64,000 bases of DNA, taken from contig JAFQOP010000005.1 in the NCBI GenBank assembly GCA_017403155.1, forward strand, positions 22,140 to 86,139, written 5' to 3'. Position 1 is the first letter of the stretch. The number at the start of each line of letters is the position of its first letter. The notes below the pieces were generated by a model, which did not search any database, had not been told where the DNA came from, and was given only the letters and a program-made list of their open reading frames with translations. Source of the stretch: Clostridia bacterium. Its GTDB lineage: Bacteria; Bacillota; Clostridia; Oscillospirales; CAG-272. The translations under genes and the position numbers were made by a program. Below, one piece after another: positions 41,047 to 49,449 of the stretch.

Positions 41047-42324
41047 ATGAAAAAACAAATTATTTGCCTTGTCACACTGCTCTCGCTTGTGATTTGCTCG
41101 GTGCTCGCCGTTTCGGCAGAGGCAGGCTTTGGCAGCGGAGTTGCGGTGATGGCAGAGGGGACGGAAATTGTCAAGGGGGCGATATCGGGCAGCAAGGTCA
41201 TTTTTTCCGACCTTGATATAAAGCAGGGGCTTTGTATCACCGATTTTGAAAAAATCGAAATCACACAGGCACCCCCGTCGAGCGATGGCACGCTCATGCT
41301 TGCAGGGCGCAGGGTCGGTGCAGGAACTGTGATAAAGAGGAAGAACGTTGGCGCGCTCGTCTTCATTCCCTCGTCGGCAGAGCTTGCCGAGACCGCCTTC
41401 TCCTTCAAGACCGATGACTTCGGTGAGGGATGCGAGGTCAGAATGCTGATAAAATTCACGGAGAAGGTGAATGCGGCACCGAGCACCGGCGAGGAGCTTG
41501 CAGAGGCAGGTGCGGTAGTTACCCAACGAGAGATACGCGCATGGGGCAGGATGACGGCAACCGACAGCGACTCGGATGCAATCAAGTATATGATAATCAA
41601 GTATCCCACAGTCGGCGCGCTTAACGTAATTGACGAGAACACGGGCGAATTTGTTTACACGCCCCCCGTCGGATACGTCGGAGAGGACAGCTTTACCTAC
41701 GTGGCTCGCGACGAGTGGGGCAACTTTTCACGCCCTGCCGAGGTAAGGATTGCAGTGAAGGAGCGTGCCTGCGAGACGGTTTATGCGGACATGACGGATA
41801 ACCCCGCATACAACGCTGCTGTGACGCTCACCTCTATGGGCGCTGTCGACGGCAGGCTCATCGGCGGCGGAGTCTATTTTATGCCCGAAGGGACCCTTAC
41901 GCGAGCGGAGTTTGTAACAATGGCGCTCAAGTGCGCAGGTGTGGAGGTAAACGCAGAGGACACGGATGTGTACTTTGACGATGCCGACGAGATTGCTGCG
42001 CCTATGCTACCTTATATCGGTGCGGCGGCGAGGCTCGGTATAATCACGGGGCATTTTAATGGAGATGAGCTTCTCTTCTCCCCAAACGAAAGTATCACCC
42101 GTTATGAGGCGGCGATGATACTCACAGCGCTGACGCAGGATGCCGAGCTCGGAGAGGTCGAGGTATTCTGCAATCTCGACAGCTGTCCCGTGTGGGCAGA
42201 GTCTGCAGTGGTAAAAATGTATGCGCTGGGAATTTTTGAGGATGGGGTTGAGGTAAGTGCCGACGAGGCAATCAGCCGCGCCGAGTGCGTCACCTATCTT
42301 TACAATATGATGAATTTGTCATAA
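41047..42324 (+). CDS. S-layer-homology surface protein with cadherin-like domain
   Basis: A 425-aa exported protein. Signal peptide to about residue 26; an Ig/cadherin-like repeat (ATDSDSDAIKYMI, GEFVYTPPVGYVGEDSFTY) at about 175-235; then two or three SLH repeats from about residue 265 (GTLTRAEFVTMALKCAG, YIGAAARLGIITG, ESITRYEAAMILTAL, AISRAECVTYLYNMM). SLH domains bind pyruvylated secondary cell-wall polymers. The start has AAAGGAGATGCTGA upstream. Likely wall-attached structural or binding protein; ligand unknown. Confidence 0.9.
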   Translation: MKKQIICLVTLLSLVICSVLAVSAEAGFGSGVAVMAEGTEIVKGAISGSKVIFSDLDIKQGLCITDFEKIEITQAPPSSDGTLMLAGRRVGAGTVIKRKNVGALVFIPSSAELAETAFSFKTDDFGEGCEVRMLIKFTEKVNAAPSTGEELAEAGAVVTQREIRAWGRMTATDSDSDAIKYMIIKYPTVGALNVIDENTGEFVYTPPVGYVGEDSFTYVARDEWGNFSRPAEVRIAVKERACETVYADMTDNPAYNAAVTLTSMGAVDGRLIGGGVYFMPEGTLTRAEFVTMALKCAGVEVNAEDTDVYFDDADEIAAPMLPYIGAAARLGIITGHFNGDELLFSPNESITRYEAAMILTALTQDAELGEVEVFCNLDSCPVWAESAVVKMYALGIFEDGVEVSADEAISRAECVTYLYNMMNLS

Positions 42325-42330
42325 AACAAG

Positions 42331-42366
42331 CCACCCGTGTCACTTTTTCACGGGTGGATTTTTCTT
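42331..42366 (+). terminator. Terminator after the SLH gene
   Basis: CCACCCGTG, a 9-nt loop, CACGGGTGG, ATTTTTC. Confidence 0.88.
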
Positions 42367-42375
42367 TTATACTCT

Positions 42376-42587
42376 TCGTGCACAGCAAAAAGAAAGAGCA
42401 CCACAAGGGTGCTCCTGCGGGAATTTTGAGCCGCATTGCTCTCAGATAATTCGTCGGCATAGCATAGGTGATGCTGTATTTGTCTCGCACTGCGAGACGG
42501 GCGGCTCAATGTTTCGAATCCCTTCATTTGCTAAGCAAATGAACGTGATTCGCAACACCTCAGGGAGCACCAAAAAGAAAGAGCACC
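42376..42587. repeat. Nested palindromic intergenic element beside tRNA-Lys
   Basis: A noncoding stretch of about 210 bp. Its outer arms (GGTGCTCCTG near 42410 and CAGGGAGCACC near 42561) are complementary. An inner pair, TGAGCCGC/GCGGCTCA, encloses a further hairpin TCTCGCACTGCGAGA, and a separate hairpin CATTTGCTAAGCAAATG follows. The left end repeats 16 bases of the tRNA-Lys 3' region (GGTGCTCCTGCGGGAA). It looks like a MITE-like or REP-like element inserted next to a tRNA; there is no transposase. Confidence 0.6.
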
Positions 42588-42616
42588 GCGAGGGTGCTCT
42601 TTCTTTTTGGTGCTCC
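42564..42616 (-). terminator. tRNA-Lys terminator with 24-bp perfect arms
   Basis: A perfect 24-bp inverted repeat with a 5-nt loop. The arm nearest the gene includes the tRNA acceptor 3' strand and CCA, so the mature end must be released from a very stable hairpin. CTTTCTTTTTGG supplies the T-rich side. Confidence 0.7.
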
Positions 42617-42683
42617 TGCGGGAACTCGAATCCCGGACACCTTGATTAAAAGTCAAGTGCTCTACCGACTGAGCTACAGGGGC
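42611..42683 (-). tRNA. tRNA-Lys (anticodon UUU)
   Basis: Cloverleaf seen on the minus strand: acceptor GCCCCTG/CAGGAGC with one C-A mismatch at the third pair, D arm TAGCTCAGTCGGTAGAGCA, anticodon stem CTTGA/TCAAG with loop CTTTTAA, T arm CGGGA/TCCCG with loop TTCGAGT, discriminator A, and an encoded CCA at 42608-42610. Followed by the large hairpin at 42564-42616. Confidence 0.95.
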
Positions 42684-42804
42684 ATATATTTCGTACTTAC
42701 ATATATTATCACAACGACGGGCGTTTGTCAATAGCTTTTTGAGAAAATATTGGTTAGAAAGGGCGCCGCAAGTATTGTCGGCGCCCTTTGCTGCTGATGA
42801 TTAT

Positions 42805-44025
42805 TTATGCAAGGATAAACTTGTTGAAGCTCTTCTTGCCGCGCTTGATAAGCACACCGCCGGCAAGCTGCTCCTCGGTTACGGTAGCACGCACGTCGGT
42901 AATCTTCTCACCGTCGACGGTTACACCGCCCTGCTCTATCGCACGGCGTCCCTCGGATCTGGAGGGAACCATCTTGCCGAGGACGAGAAGTCCGTTTACG
43001 TCAATCTTGCCGTCTGTGAGCATATCGCGAGAAACCTCGACACTGGGAGTGAGGGTGGAGTCACCCTGACCGAAAAGAGCCTTGGAGGCTGCCTCTGCTG
43101 CCTTTGCTTCCTCCTCACCGTGGATGAGCTTGGTGAGCTCGAATGCGAGGATTTCCTTCGCAGTATTGAGCTGTGCACCCTCCCAGCCGTCCATCTCGTC
43201 TATCTGCTCGAGGGGAAGGAAGGTGAGCATTCTTATACACTTGAGAACGTCCTTGTCACCGACGTTTCTCCAATACTGGTAGAAGTCGTAGGGAGAGGTC
43301 TTCTTGGGGTCAAGCCAAACGGCGCCGTTGGCAGTCTTGCCCATCTTCTTGCCCTCGGAGTTGAGCAGGAGAGTGATAGTCATAGCGTATGCATCCTTGG
43401 AGAGCTTCTTTCTGATGAGCTCGGTGCCGTAGAGCATATTCGACCACTGGTCGTCACCGCCAAACTGCATATTACAGCCATACTCCTTGAAAAGGTGGTA
43501 GAAGTCGTAGGACTGCATTATCATATAGTTAAACTCAAGGAAGGACAGACCCTTCTCCATTCTCTGCTTATAGCACTCGGCGGTAAGCATTCTGTTGACG
43601 GAGAAGCAAGCACCGACGTCGCGGAGCAGCTCAATGTAGTTGAGCTTCAGAAGCCAGTCGGCATTGTTTACCATGATTGCCTTGCCCTCACCGAACTCGA
43701 TGAACTTCTCCATCTGCGCCTTGAAGCAATCGCAGTTATGCTGAATAGTCTCGGGGGTGAGCATGGAGCGCATGTCACTTCTGCCCGAGGGGTCACCGAT
43801 GTATCCCGTGCCGCCTCCGATGAGGACGATGGGGCGGTTGCCTGCCATCTGGAGTCTCTTCATAAGACACAGAGCCATGAAGTGACCGACGTGAAGGCTA
43901 TCGGCAGTGGGGTCAAAGCCGATATAGAAGGTCGCCTTGCCGTTATTTACAAGTTCTTTAATTTCTTCTTCATCCGTTACCTGCGCGATAAGTCCGCGGG
44001 CAACGAGCTCGTCGTAGATTTTCAT
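42805..44025 (-). CDS. tyrS: Tyrosyl-tRNA synthetase
   Basis: A 406-aa class I synthetase of TyrRS type. HIGH-equivalent LHVGHFMAL at about residue 39, tyrosine-binding [17 protein letters not shown]-equivalent KKMGKT at about 230, and a C-terminal S4-like domain ([18 protein letters not shown]). It charges tRNA-Tyr. No T-box leader could be recognised in the short upstream gap, which holds a plain promoter. Confidence 0.97.
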   Translation of the reverse strand: MKIYDELVARGLIAQVTDEEEIKELVNNGKATFYIGFDPTADSLHVGHFMALCLMKRLQMAGNRPIVLIGGGTGYIGDPSGRSDMRSMLTPETIQHNCDCFKAQMEKFIEFGEGKAIMVNNADWLLKLNYIELLRDVGACFSVNRMLTAECYKQRMEKGLSFLEFNYMIMQSYDFYHLFKEYGCNMQFGGDDQWSNMLYGTELIRKKLSKDAYAMTITLLLNSEGKKMGKTANGAVWLDPKKTSPYDFYQYWRNVGDKDVLKCIRMLTFLPLEQIDEMDGWEGAQLNTAKEILAFELTKLIHGEEEAKAAEAASKALFGQGDSTLTPSVEVSRDMLTDGKIDVNGLLVLGKMVPSRSEGRRAIEQGGVTVDGEKITDVRATVTEEQLAGGVLIKRGKKSFNKFILA

Positions 44026-44060
44026 TCTGATATACCTTTCGGGAACAATAATACCTTTAG

Positions 44061-44089
44061 ATTTTACTATAACTTTTGCCGTTTGTCAA
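44061..44089 (-). promoter_or_regulatory. Promoter of tyrS
   Basis: TTGACA, 17-bp spacer, TAAAAT on the minus strand, about 35 bp before the start codon. Confidence 0.8.
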
Positions 44090-44124
44090 TATAATATATT
44101 GAATTTCGTCAAAATGCGGACGGA

Positions 44125-45684
44125 CTATTCGCCAAGGGTGCCGTCCTCTATCCTTTTCATGACTCTCGCCATCTCCTTCGGGAGATCGGACGGGGTGACA
44201 CCGTAGGTCGAGAACTCGCTTGCAAGGCGCTCCCCTGCCACAGCGTGGATAAAAACGGCAAGCGCCGACGAGGTGAGCGCATCCGTCCCACCCGTGGCAA
44301 CGAGCCCCGAGAGTGCACCTGCCAGGACGTCTCCGCTGCCCGCCTTGGCAAGGGCGGAGGAGCCCGAGATGTTTATATGCACCGAGACTCCGTCGGTAAT
44401 GACGGTGCCCGCTCCCTTGAGAACGAGAACAACCCTGTTCTCTGCGGCAAAGCGCTCAGCAACCTCCAGCCTATGCTGCTGGACAGTGGAAACGTCGTTC
44501 ATTGAAAGGCGCGCATATTCCAGTGGGTGCGGCGTGAGAATGACGGTGCGCTGAGAGCGTCTGATGGCAGCGATGCCCTCCTCCCCCAGCTCTGCAAGCA
44601 CGTTTATCGCATCGGCATCAAGAATGAGTGCGCCGCCCTCGGAGGCAAGGAGGGCAAGGGTGAGGCGAAGCAGACCGTCGGTAGTGTCCGAGCCCGAGCC
44701 AACGAGGGTTGCGCTATGGCGCGAGGAGAGGGCTACAAGCTCACGGATATCCTCATCGGTGAGACTGCTGTCTATCGCTCTGTCCTTGTAAATTACCTCG
44801 GGATACTTTGCCGAGAGCTCACGGACAAGCGACTCGCAGCCGACGAAGCTGACAAGTCCGACACCCGAGCGAAGTGCCGCCTCGACGGAAAGGTGCGCCG
44901 CACCGCGATATTTATCGCTTCCCGTTATAAGAAGGAGCTTGCCGAAGGTGCCCTTGTTGGAGTTTGCCTCTCTTTTCGGCATAGATTCACACGCCCAGCG
45001 CGCATCAAGCATATTGTATCTGAACTCAAAGGCGCGCTCGCACTCGTTCTCGGGAATCCCGAGGCCGGAATATATAATCTCACCCACAGAGGAGCGCGCA
45101 GGATAGGAGATTATTCCCGGCTTGATAAAGCTGAGGGCGACGGTCGCGGACACCGCGGTGGCAAATTCGTTTACACTGCCGTTGTCGGGATTTATGCCGA
45201 GGGGGACGTCGACTGCTATCTTATGCGCACCGACAGCCTCTCTCACGGTAATTGCGAGGGCGCGCAGGCTCTCGGGAGTGTTGCCGGAGAAGCCCGTGCC
45301 GAATATGGCGTCTATGATGCAGTCGGCACTCCTAATATCCGCAAGAGTATCGGGCTTGCCGTCATAACCGACGACCTCGCCTCCAAGGGAGAGATATTCG
45401 GAGAGAAAATGCTTTCCCTCCTCGGTTTTCTGCCCTGCAGAGAAGATATCGTATATTCTGATTTTGTAATCGGAGAGAAGGACGGTAGCCGCGGCATAGC
45501 CGTCACCGCCATTGTTGCCCTTGCCTGCGAGGATAACGATGCGGCTCCCTGCGGGGACGCTCTTTCGCACTGCGTCGGCAATAGCCTCTCCTGCCTTTTT
45601 CATAAGAGTGCGCGTGGGGATGCCGAGGCTCTTCTCGCAGAAGGCATCTATCTCCTTTATCATAGAAGAGGTTGCAAGCTTCAT
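44125..45684 (-). CDS. nnrD: Bifunctional NAD(P)HX epimerase/dehydratase
   Basis: A 519-aa fusion. Residues 1-205 are the YjeF_N epimerase domain (VILAGKGNNGGDGYAAA, IDAIFGTGF, ALSFIKPG). Residues about 230-510 are the ribokinase-like carbohydrate-kinase domain (KLLLITGSDKYRGAAHL, TPHPLEYARL, KGAGTVITDG, SALAKAGSGDVLAGALSG). It repairs damaged NADHX and NADPHX with ATP or ADP. Often a fusion in bacteria, so this architecture is ordinary. Has its own promoter; faces away from the cytidylate-kinase-like gene. Confidence 0.95.
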   Translation of the reverse strand: MKLATSSMIKEIDAFCEKSLGIPTRTLMKKAGEAIADAVRKSVPAGSRIVILAGKGNNGGDGYAAATVLLSDYKIRIYDIFSAGQKTEEGKHFLSEYLSLGGEVVGYDGKPDTLADIRSADCIIDAIFGTGFSGNTPESLRALAITVREAVGAHKIAVDVPLGINPDNGSVNEFATAVSATVALSFIKPGIISYPARSSVGEIIYSGLGIPENECERAFEFRYNMLDARWACESMPKREANSNKGTFGKLLLITGSDKYRGAAHLSVEAALRSGVGLVSFVGCESLVRELSAKYPEVIYKDRAIDSSLTDEDIRELVALSSRHSATLVGSGSDTTDGLLRLTLALLASEGGALILDADAINVLAELGEEGIAAIRRSQRTVILTPHPLEYARLSMNDVSTVQQHRLEVAERFAAENRVVLVLKGAGTVITDGVSVHINISGSSALAKAGSGDVLAGALSGLVATGGTDALTSSALAVFIHAVAGERLASEFSTYGVTPSDLPKEMARVMKRIEDGTLGE

Positions 45685-45718
45685 ATTCTACCTCCGTTAA
45701 GACGAAAAAATATACTTA

Positions 45719-45747
45719 ATTCTATCATAACAAAAGCTGTTTTGCAA
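45719..45747 (-). promoter_or_regulatory. Promoter of NAD(P)HX repair gene
   Basis: TTGCAA, 17-bp spacer, TAGAAT on the minus strand. Confidence 0.65.
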
Positions 45748-45775
45748 TATTTTTTAGTAATTTTGCGCAAAAGGC

Positions 45776-45804
45776 TTTACAATATATCATTTTTTTGATA
45801 TAAT
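45776..45804 (+). promoter_or_regulatory. Promoter of cytidylate-kinase-like gene
   Basis: TTTACA, 17-bp spacer, perfect TATAAT, 34 bp before the chosen start. Confidence 0.8.
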
Positions 45805-45837
45805 TTGAATAGAATATACAAAAAACGGAGACTGACA

Positions 45838-46467
45838 ATGGCAAAGAAGATAATCATTACGATAGCAAGGCAGTACGGAAGCGGCGGTCGCGAGATAGGC
45901 GAGGTTGTGGCGCGCACGCTTGGCATTCCGCTCTACGACAAGGAAATAATTACAGATGCGGCACAGAAGGGGGAGCTTGACTCCGAGGTTATAAAAACTG
46001 CCGACGAATCTGCGGCTAACAGTCTGCTCTACACTCTGGCAATGGGCTCAAACGTAATCGGAGCAACGATGCACTTCGGCTATAAGATGCCGATAAACGA
46101 CCGCCTCTTCATCATACAGTCTGAGCTGATAAAGGAATACGCACGCTCGGGCAGCTGTGTTATAATCGGCAGATGTGCCGACTACGTGCTCCGCGACGAG
46201 GAGAACGTGCTCCGCCTCTTTATTTACGGTGATCTGGCGCAAAGAAAGGCAAGGATTGCAAAGAGGCATCCCGAAATCAAGAGCACGCAGATAGTCGACG
46301 TCATTAACAAGACGGATAAGCGCCGCTCCTCCTACTACAACTTCTACACGGGGAACAAGTGGGGCAAGTACGACAACTACGATATGGCTATAAACTCCTC
46401 CACCCTCGGCATTGAGGGAACTGCCTCAATAATTGTGGCATCGGCAAGGAAATTGCTCGAGGAATAG
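45838..46467 (+). CDS. Cytidylate-kinase-like protein
   Basis: A 209-aa protein. I choose ATG at MAKKIIITIARQYGSGG because GGAG lies in front of it and the promoter -10 overlaps the earlier candidate. P-loop-like ARQYGSGGREIG, then IPLYDKEIITDAA, VIIGRCADYVL, and KARIAKRHPE. The family (cytidylate kinase-like 2) is common in Firmicutes; members lack demonstrated CMP kinase activity in most cases. Monocistronic with promoter and terminator. Confidence 0.9.
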   Translation: MAKKIIITIARQYGSGGREIGEVVARTLGIPLYDKEIITDAAQKGELDSEVIKTADESAANSLLYTLAMGSNVIGATMHFGYKMPINDRLFIIQSELIKEYARSGSCVIIGRCADYVLRDEENVLRLFIYGDLAQRKARIAKRHPEIKSTQIVDVINKTDKRRSSYYNFYTGNKWGKYDNYDMAINSSTLGIEGTASIIVASARKLLEE

Positions 46468-46480
46468 GGAAGAAAAACAC

Positions 46481-46519
46481 AAAAAAATGCTACACGGGGT
46501 CACCCGTGTAGCATTTTTT
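46481..46519. terminator. Bidirectional terminator between kinase-like and GDPD genes
   Basis: AAAAAATGCTACACGGG, a short loop and CCCGTGTAGCATTTTTT. Confidence 0.93.
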
Positions 46520-47534
46520 ATTCTGCGTAGGAGGAATATACCTCTGCAAGACGGTGAGGATAATCGGTCATAATACCGTCGGCGCCGATTTCTATAAGAT
46601 GGCGCATCTGTTCCTTATCGTTGATGGTCCAGAACTGAACTGCAAGGTTATGCTTGTGTGCTGTTTTCATAAAGCCCTTCGTGGCGAGAGTGAAGCCGTA
46701 TTCCTCCGTCGGAACCTGCAGAGCTGCTATATTGTCGAAGTAGAAGACGTCGACACCGAGAAGGTGCATAACGAAAAATTTGATAGTAGAGCCGAGAGAG
46801 GGGGATGCCATAAAGCTCTCGGGAACCTCTCCGTCCCCCAGCATCCTCATCGACTCCTCAAAGATTTCGTCGTGGAAGCTGGCGAAGATAATGCGGTCGA
46901 AGGCGTCATACTCCTCGGCAATTCTGACCGCCTCGTGAAGAGCATCAAAGCCGACCTCGCCGTCCTGCTTTATCTCAACGATAATCTTGTTTGTCGGGAA
47001 GGAGGTAACAAGCTCTTCAAAGGTTGTTGCAAGGAATATTTCGCTGTCTCTGCCGTCAAGCCCCGTAGGATAGCCCGCAAGGGAGGAGGGATAAACAACC
47101 TCGCCCGCTTCATTCTTATAGAGCTCCTTTGGCTCATCATCATCGTTGTCATAGCCGAAGTTTACGCGCCGGGAGATAAGGTCTGCATATGACCAATCGA
47201 TTATCTCACCGTCAACGTTGGTGGTGCCGTCAAGGGTGGTATCGTGGCAGAGAATGAGCACACCGTCCGAGGTGAGGTTGACGTCGGTCTCGAGTATGAA
47301 GTTCTTATCAACGCTATATGCATTGTAATATGCCTCAAGAGTGTTGCCCGGAAACTCACCGTCTCCGCCCCTGTGAGCAATGAGGACGGGAAGGTCGGAG
47401 TCCGCCTTGATAAAGGGATTTTCTCCCTCGTAATTCTTCGGTCTTGGGAAAAGAAAGATAACAAGATAAACGAGTGCTACGGATAAAAGCACTATTGCGG
47501 TAATCAAAAGCCTTTTTTTGGTTCTTGCCTTCAT
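46518..47534 (-). CDS. Membrane-anchored glycerophosphodiester phosphodiesterase
   Basis: About 338 aa. I start at MKARTKKRLLITAI, preceded by GGAGG at 7-nt spacing. A basic N-terminus and TM helix (LLITAIVLLSVALVYLVIFLF) anchor it, with the catalytic domain outside. GDPD motifs: VLIAHRGGDGEFPGNTLEA (catalytic His), ETDVNLTSDGVLILCHD, IIVEIKQDG, and FWTINDKEQMRHLIEIGADGIMTDYP. It cleaves glycerophosphodiesters from lipids or teichoic acids to glycerol-3-phosphate. Monocistronic. Confidence 0.93.
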   Translation of the reverse strand: MKARTKKRLLITAIVLLSVALVYLVIFLFPRPKNYEGENPFIKADSDLPVLIAHRGGDGEFPGNTLEAYYNAYSVDKNFILETDVNLTSDGVLILCHDTTLDGTTNVDGEIIDWSYADLISRRVNFGYDNDDDEPKELYKNEAGEVVYPSSLAGYPTGLDGRDSEIFLATTFEELVTSFPTNKIIVEIKQDGEVGFDALHEAVRIAEEYDAFDRIIFASFHDEIFEESMRMLGDGEVPESFMASPSLGSTIKFFVMHLLGVDVFYFDNIAALQVPTEEYGFTLATKGFMKTAHKHNLAVQFWTINDKEQMRHLIEIGADGIMTDYPHRLAEVYSSYAE

Positions 47535-47563
47535 TGGGTACCTCCGGTTTATTTGATACTGAC

Positions 47564-47592
47564 ATTTTATCACAAAATGCGAACAATTTCAA
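47564..47592 (-). promoter_or_regulatory. Promoter of GDPD gene
   Basis: TTGAAA, 17-bp spacer, TAAAAT on the minus strand, 30 bp before the start. Confidence 0.7.
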
Positions 47593-47629
47593 CAGAAAAT
47601 ATAAAAGGCGCGGAGCTATTAAGCAAAAT

Positions 47630-47671
47630 GACCCGTCGGACGGCATCAAAAATCCCACCGTCCAACGGGTC
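47630..47671 (-). terminator. Hairpin after the isomerase gene
   Basis: GACCCGT-GGACGG and CCGTCC-ACGGGTC arms (14 bp with one mismatch) around a 14-nt loop; the downstream T run is short (CATTTTGC). Confidence 0.6.
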
Positions 47672-47713
47672 CATTACGGTATATATTGTTTGTTTTGTTA
47701 TATTTTCCGACTT

Positions 47714-48568
47714 TTATCCTATACTCGCGACAATTTTCTCAAGCTCTGTGAGAGCGAAGGAAAACGCCTCCTCTGCCGAGGGGAATTTATAGGGATTCTC
47801 AAAGCTCTTCCCCACGAGCTTGTTGAGCCCCGAGAAGGTCTCAAGATGCGGCTCTAGGGTAACGACAAAGGGAGACTGTGCATCCTTTGCATAATCGGCA
47901 AGAATCTCCTTTATAGACGCTTCACCGCAGCCGGGAGGGACTATTGCACCTGCCGACAGAGAGTCCTTGATGTGGAAATAGTCGATATGCCTTTTTAGCA
48001 TTTTGTATGCATATGGATATGACTGTACTCCGTCGAGGATGAAGTTGCCCATATCAAACACGCACCTGAGTCTGCCCGAGAAGGTCTCAAGAAGGTCGAG
48101 GCAATGCTCGGCATCCTCTCCGTATATTTTTGCCTCATTCTCATGGCAGAGGGTTATGCCGTAGGTGTCGGCAAGGTCGAGCAGGGCACCCACCCTGTCC
48201 ACAACCTCGCCCCGGGCTTCGGCGCGAGTCTCTCCGTCCCGAAGATAGAAGGAGAACATTCTCACTCTGTCCGCACCGACAAGTCGTGTATTTTCAAAGC
48301 ACCTTCTGGCAAGCTCGAGGTGCGCATCCATACTGTCGGAAAGACTGATTTTGCCAAGGGGAGAGCCAATGCTGTACACCCTTATGCCACAGCTGTCAAG
48401 GATATTCTTATATTCCTTTACTTCATTTTCTGCAATCTCGGAGAAGTTCTCACCGTTCACAAATCGGGGCTCTATGTACCCTACTCCGCGCGAACGAAGA
48501 AACTCTGCGTGCTTTATAGGATCTCGGTTATATTCATCCGCGAAGGCTGATATAAGAATTTTTCCCAT
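47714..48568 (-). CDS. Sugar phosphate isomerase/epimerase
   Basis: A 284-aa TIM barrel of the xylose-isomerase-like superfamily. ILISAFADEYNRDPI at the N-terminus, VGYIEPRFVNGEN, VRMFSFYLRDG, ITLCHENEAKIYGE, RCVFDMGNFILDG, YFHIKDSLSAG. The last is the metal-binding strand typical of inosose isomerase/dehydratase-like members. The ATG overlaps the TGA of the Gfo/Idh gene by one base. Third gene of a three-gene catabolic unit; substrate probably a modified sugar or inositol-type ketose, not determinable here. Confidence 0.88.
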   Translation of the reverse strand: MGKILISAFADEYNRDPIKHAEFLRSRGVGYIEPRFVNGENFSEIAENEVKEYKNILDSCGIRVYSIGSPLGKISLSDSMDAHLELARRCFENTRLVGADRVRMFSFYLRDGETRAEARGEVVDRVGALLDLADTYGITLCHENEAKIYGEDAEHCLDLLETFSGRLRCVFDMGNFILDGVQSYPYAYKMLKRHIDYFHIKDSLSAGAIVPPGCGEASIKEILADYAKDAQSPFVVTLEPHLETFSGLNKLVGKSFENPYKFPSAEEAFSFALTELEKIVASIG

Positions 48569-49434
48569 CAGAGCACAACCTCCGCCACCTTCTCTTCAAG
48601 TCCCGAGTCTATCGATCTCTTTACAGCATCCATAAAGAATACGGGTGCAACAAATTCTCTCGAATCTTTCTTCTGCTCTCCACTGACGAGAAGCTCGTGG
48701 TACTCATCCATTTCGTAGGCATATATTGCCGAGCTGACGGGATAGACAAAGCTCTCAACTCCCCCCTCGGCGCTTACGGAGGCATAGTAGGTGTAGTTGC
48801 CGTCAACGAACTGGAGGGTTACGTCATACTCGGGATAGCGAGCAACGACGGTGGTAACGCATCCGTTTACGTATGCCTTTGCGCTTGTGGGAAAATATCC
48901 GAATATCTTCATCATAACCTCGGTGAGGTGCTGCGCATAGAACCAGAAGCCACCGTATGCATTTTTCATGGATACGGGGGCACGAAGGAAGCCACCGTAT
49001 ACCCGTACGAGCTCTCCTGCCCTGACTCGCTCGGCAAGCGCGCGGATTTCTGGGGCATTCGGGCAGCTTGAGCCGCCCGTAAAGCGGCACCCGTGTCGAT
49101 TTAATTCATTTACCAGCAGCACAGCCTCATCCACATCGGAGGTTATCGGCTTGTCTATAAACATAGGGATACCCGAGGGAATATAGGGTGCTGCATACTT
49201 ATAATGATTTCTGCCGTCGCGGGCGGTAATCATTATTCCGTCGACCCGACCTACGAATTCGTCGGGTGTGGCGGCACAGTACACACCGAAATTCTTCTTC
49301 ATTCTCTCGCACGCCTCTGCCTCGTCGCTATATACTCCGACGACCTCAACGTCGGTGTATCTGCCTCCCCGGATGAGCTCGATGAAGGCATCGGCATGAG
49401 AGTTCTCACATCCTAAAATCGCTATCTTTAACAT
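48568..49434 (-). CDS. Gfo/Idh/MocA-family oxidoreductase
   Basis: A 288-aa protein, short for the family (usually 330-380). It starts MLKIAILGCENSHADAF, where the family GxGxxG is altered to GCENSH. It retains DGIMITARDGRNHYKYAAPYI, PMFIDKPITSDVDEAV (the EKP-type lysine motif, here DKP) and a shortened C-terminal sheet. It probably oxidises or reduces a cyclic polyol or sugar with NAD(P). Between the second Gfo/Idh gene and the isomerase with minimal spacing. Confidence 0.85.
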   Translation of the reverse strand: MLKIAILGCENSHADAFIELIRGGRYTDVEVVGVYSDEAEACERMKKNFGVYCAATPDEFVGRVDGIMITARDGRNHYKYAAPYIPSGIPMFIDKPITSDVDEAVLLVNELNRHGCRFTGGSSCPNAPEIRALAERVRAGELVRVYGGFLRAPVSMKNAYGGFWFYAQHLTEVMMKIFGYFPTSAKAYVNGCVTTVVARYPEYDVTLQFVDGNYTYYASVSAEGGVESFVYPVSSAIYAYEMDEYHELLVSGEQKKDSREFVAPVFFMDAVKRSIDSGLEEKVAEVVL

Positions 49435-49449
49435 GTCAAATCTCCTTAA

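Noticed and set aside
42531-42731. Minus-strand frame containing VAQSVEHLTFNQGVRDSS
   Set aside because: This is the well-known spurious translation of a tRNA-Lys gene.
42739-44094. 451-codon plus-strand frame
   Set aside because: Antisense to tyrS.
44527-45798. 423-codon plus-strand frame
   Set aside because: Antisense to the NAD(P)HX repair gene, running over its promoter.
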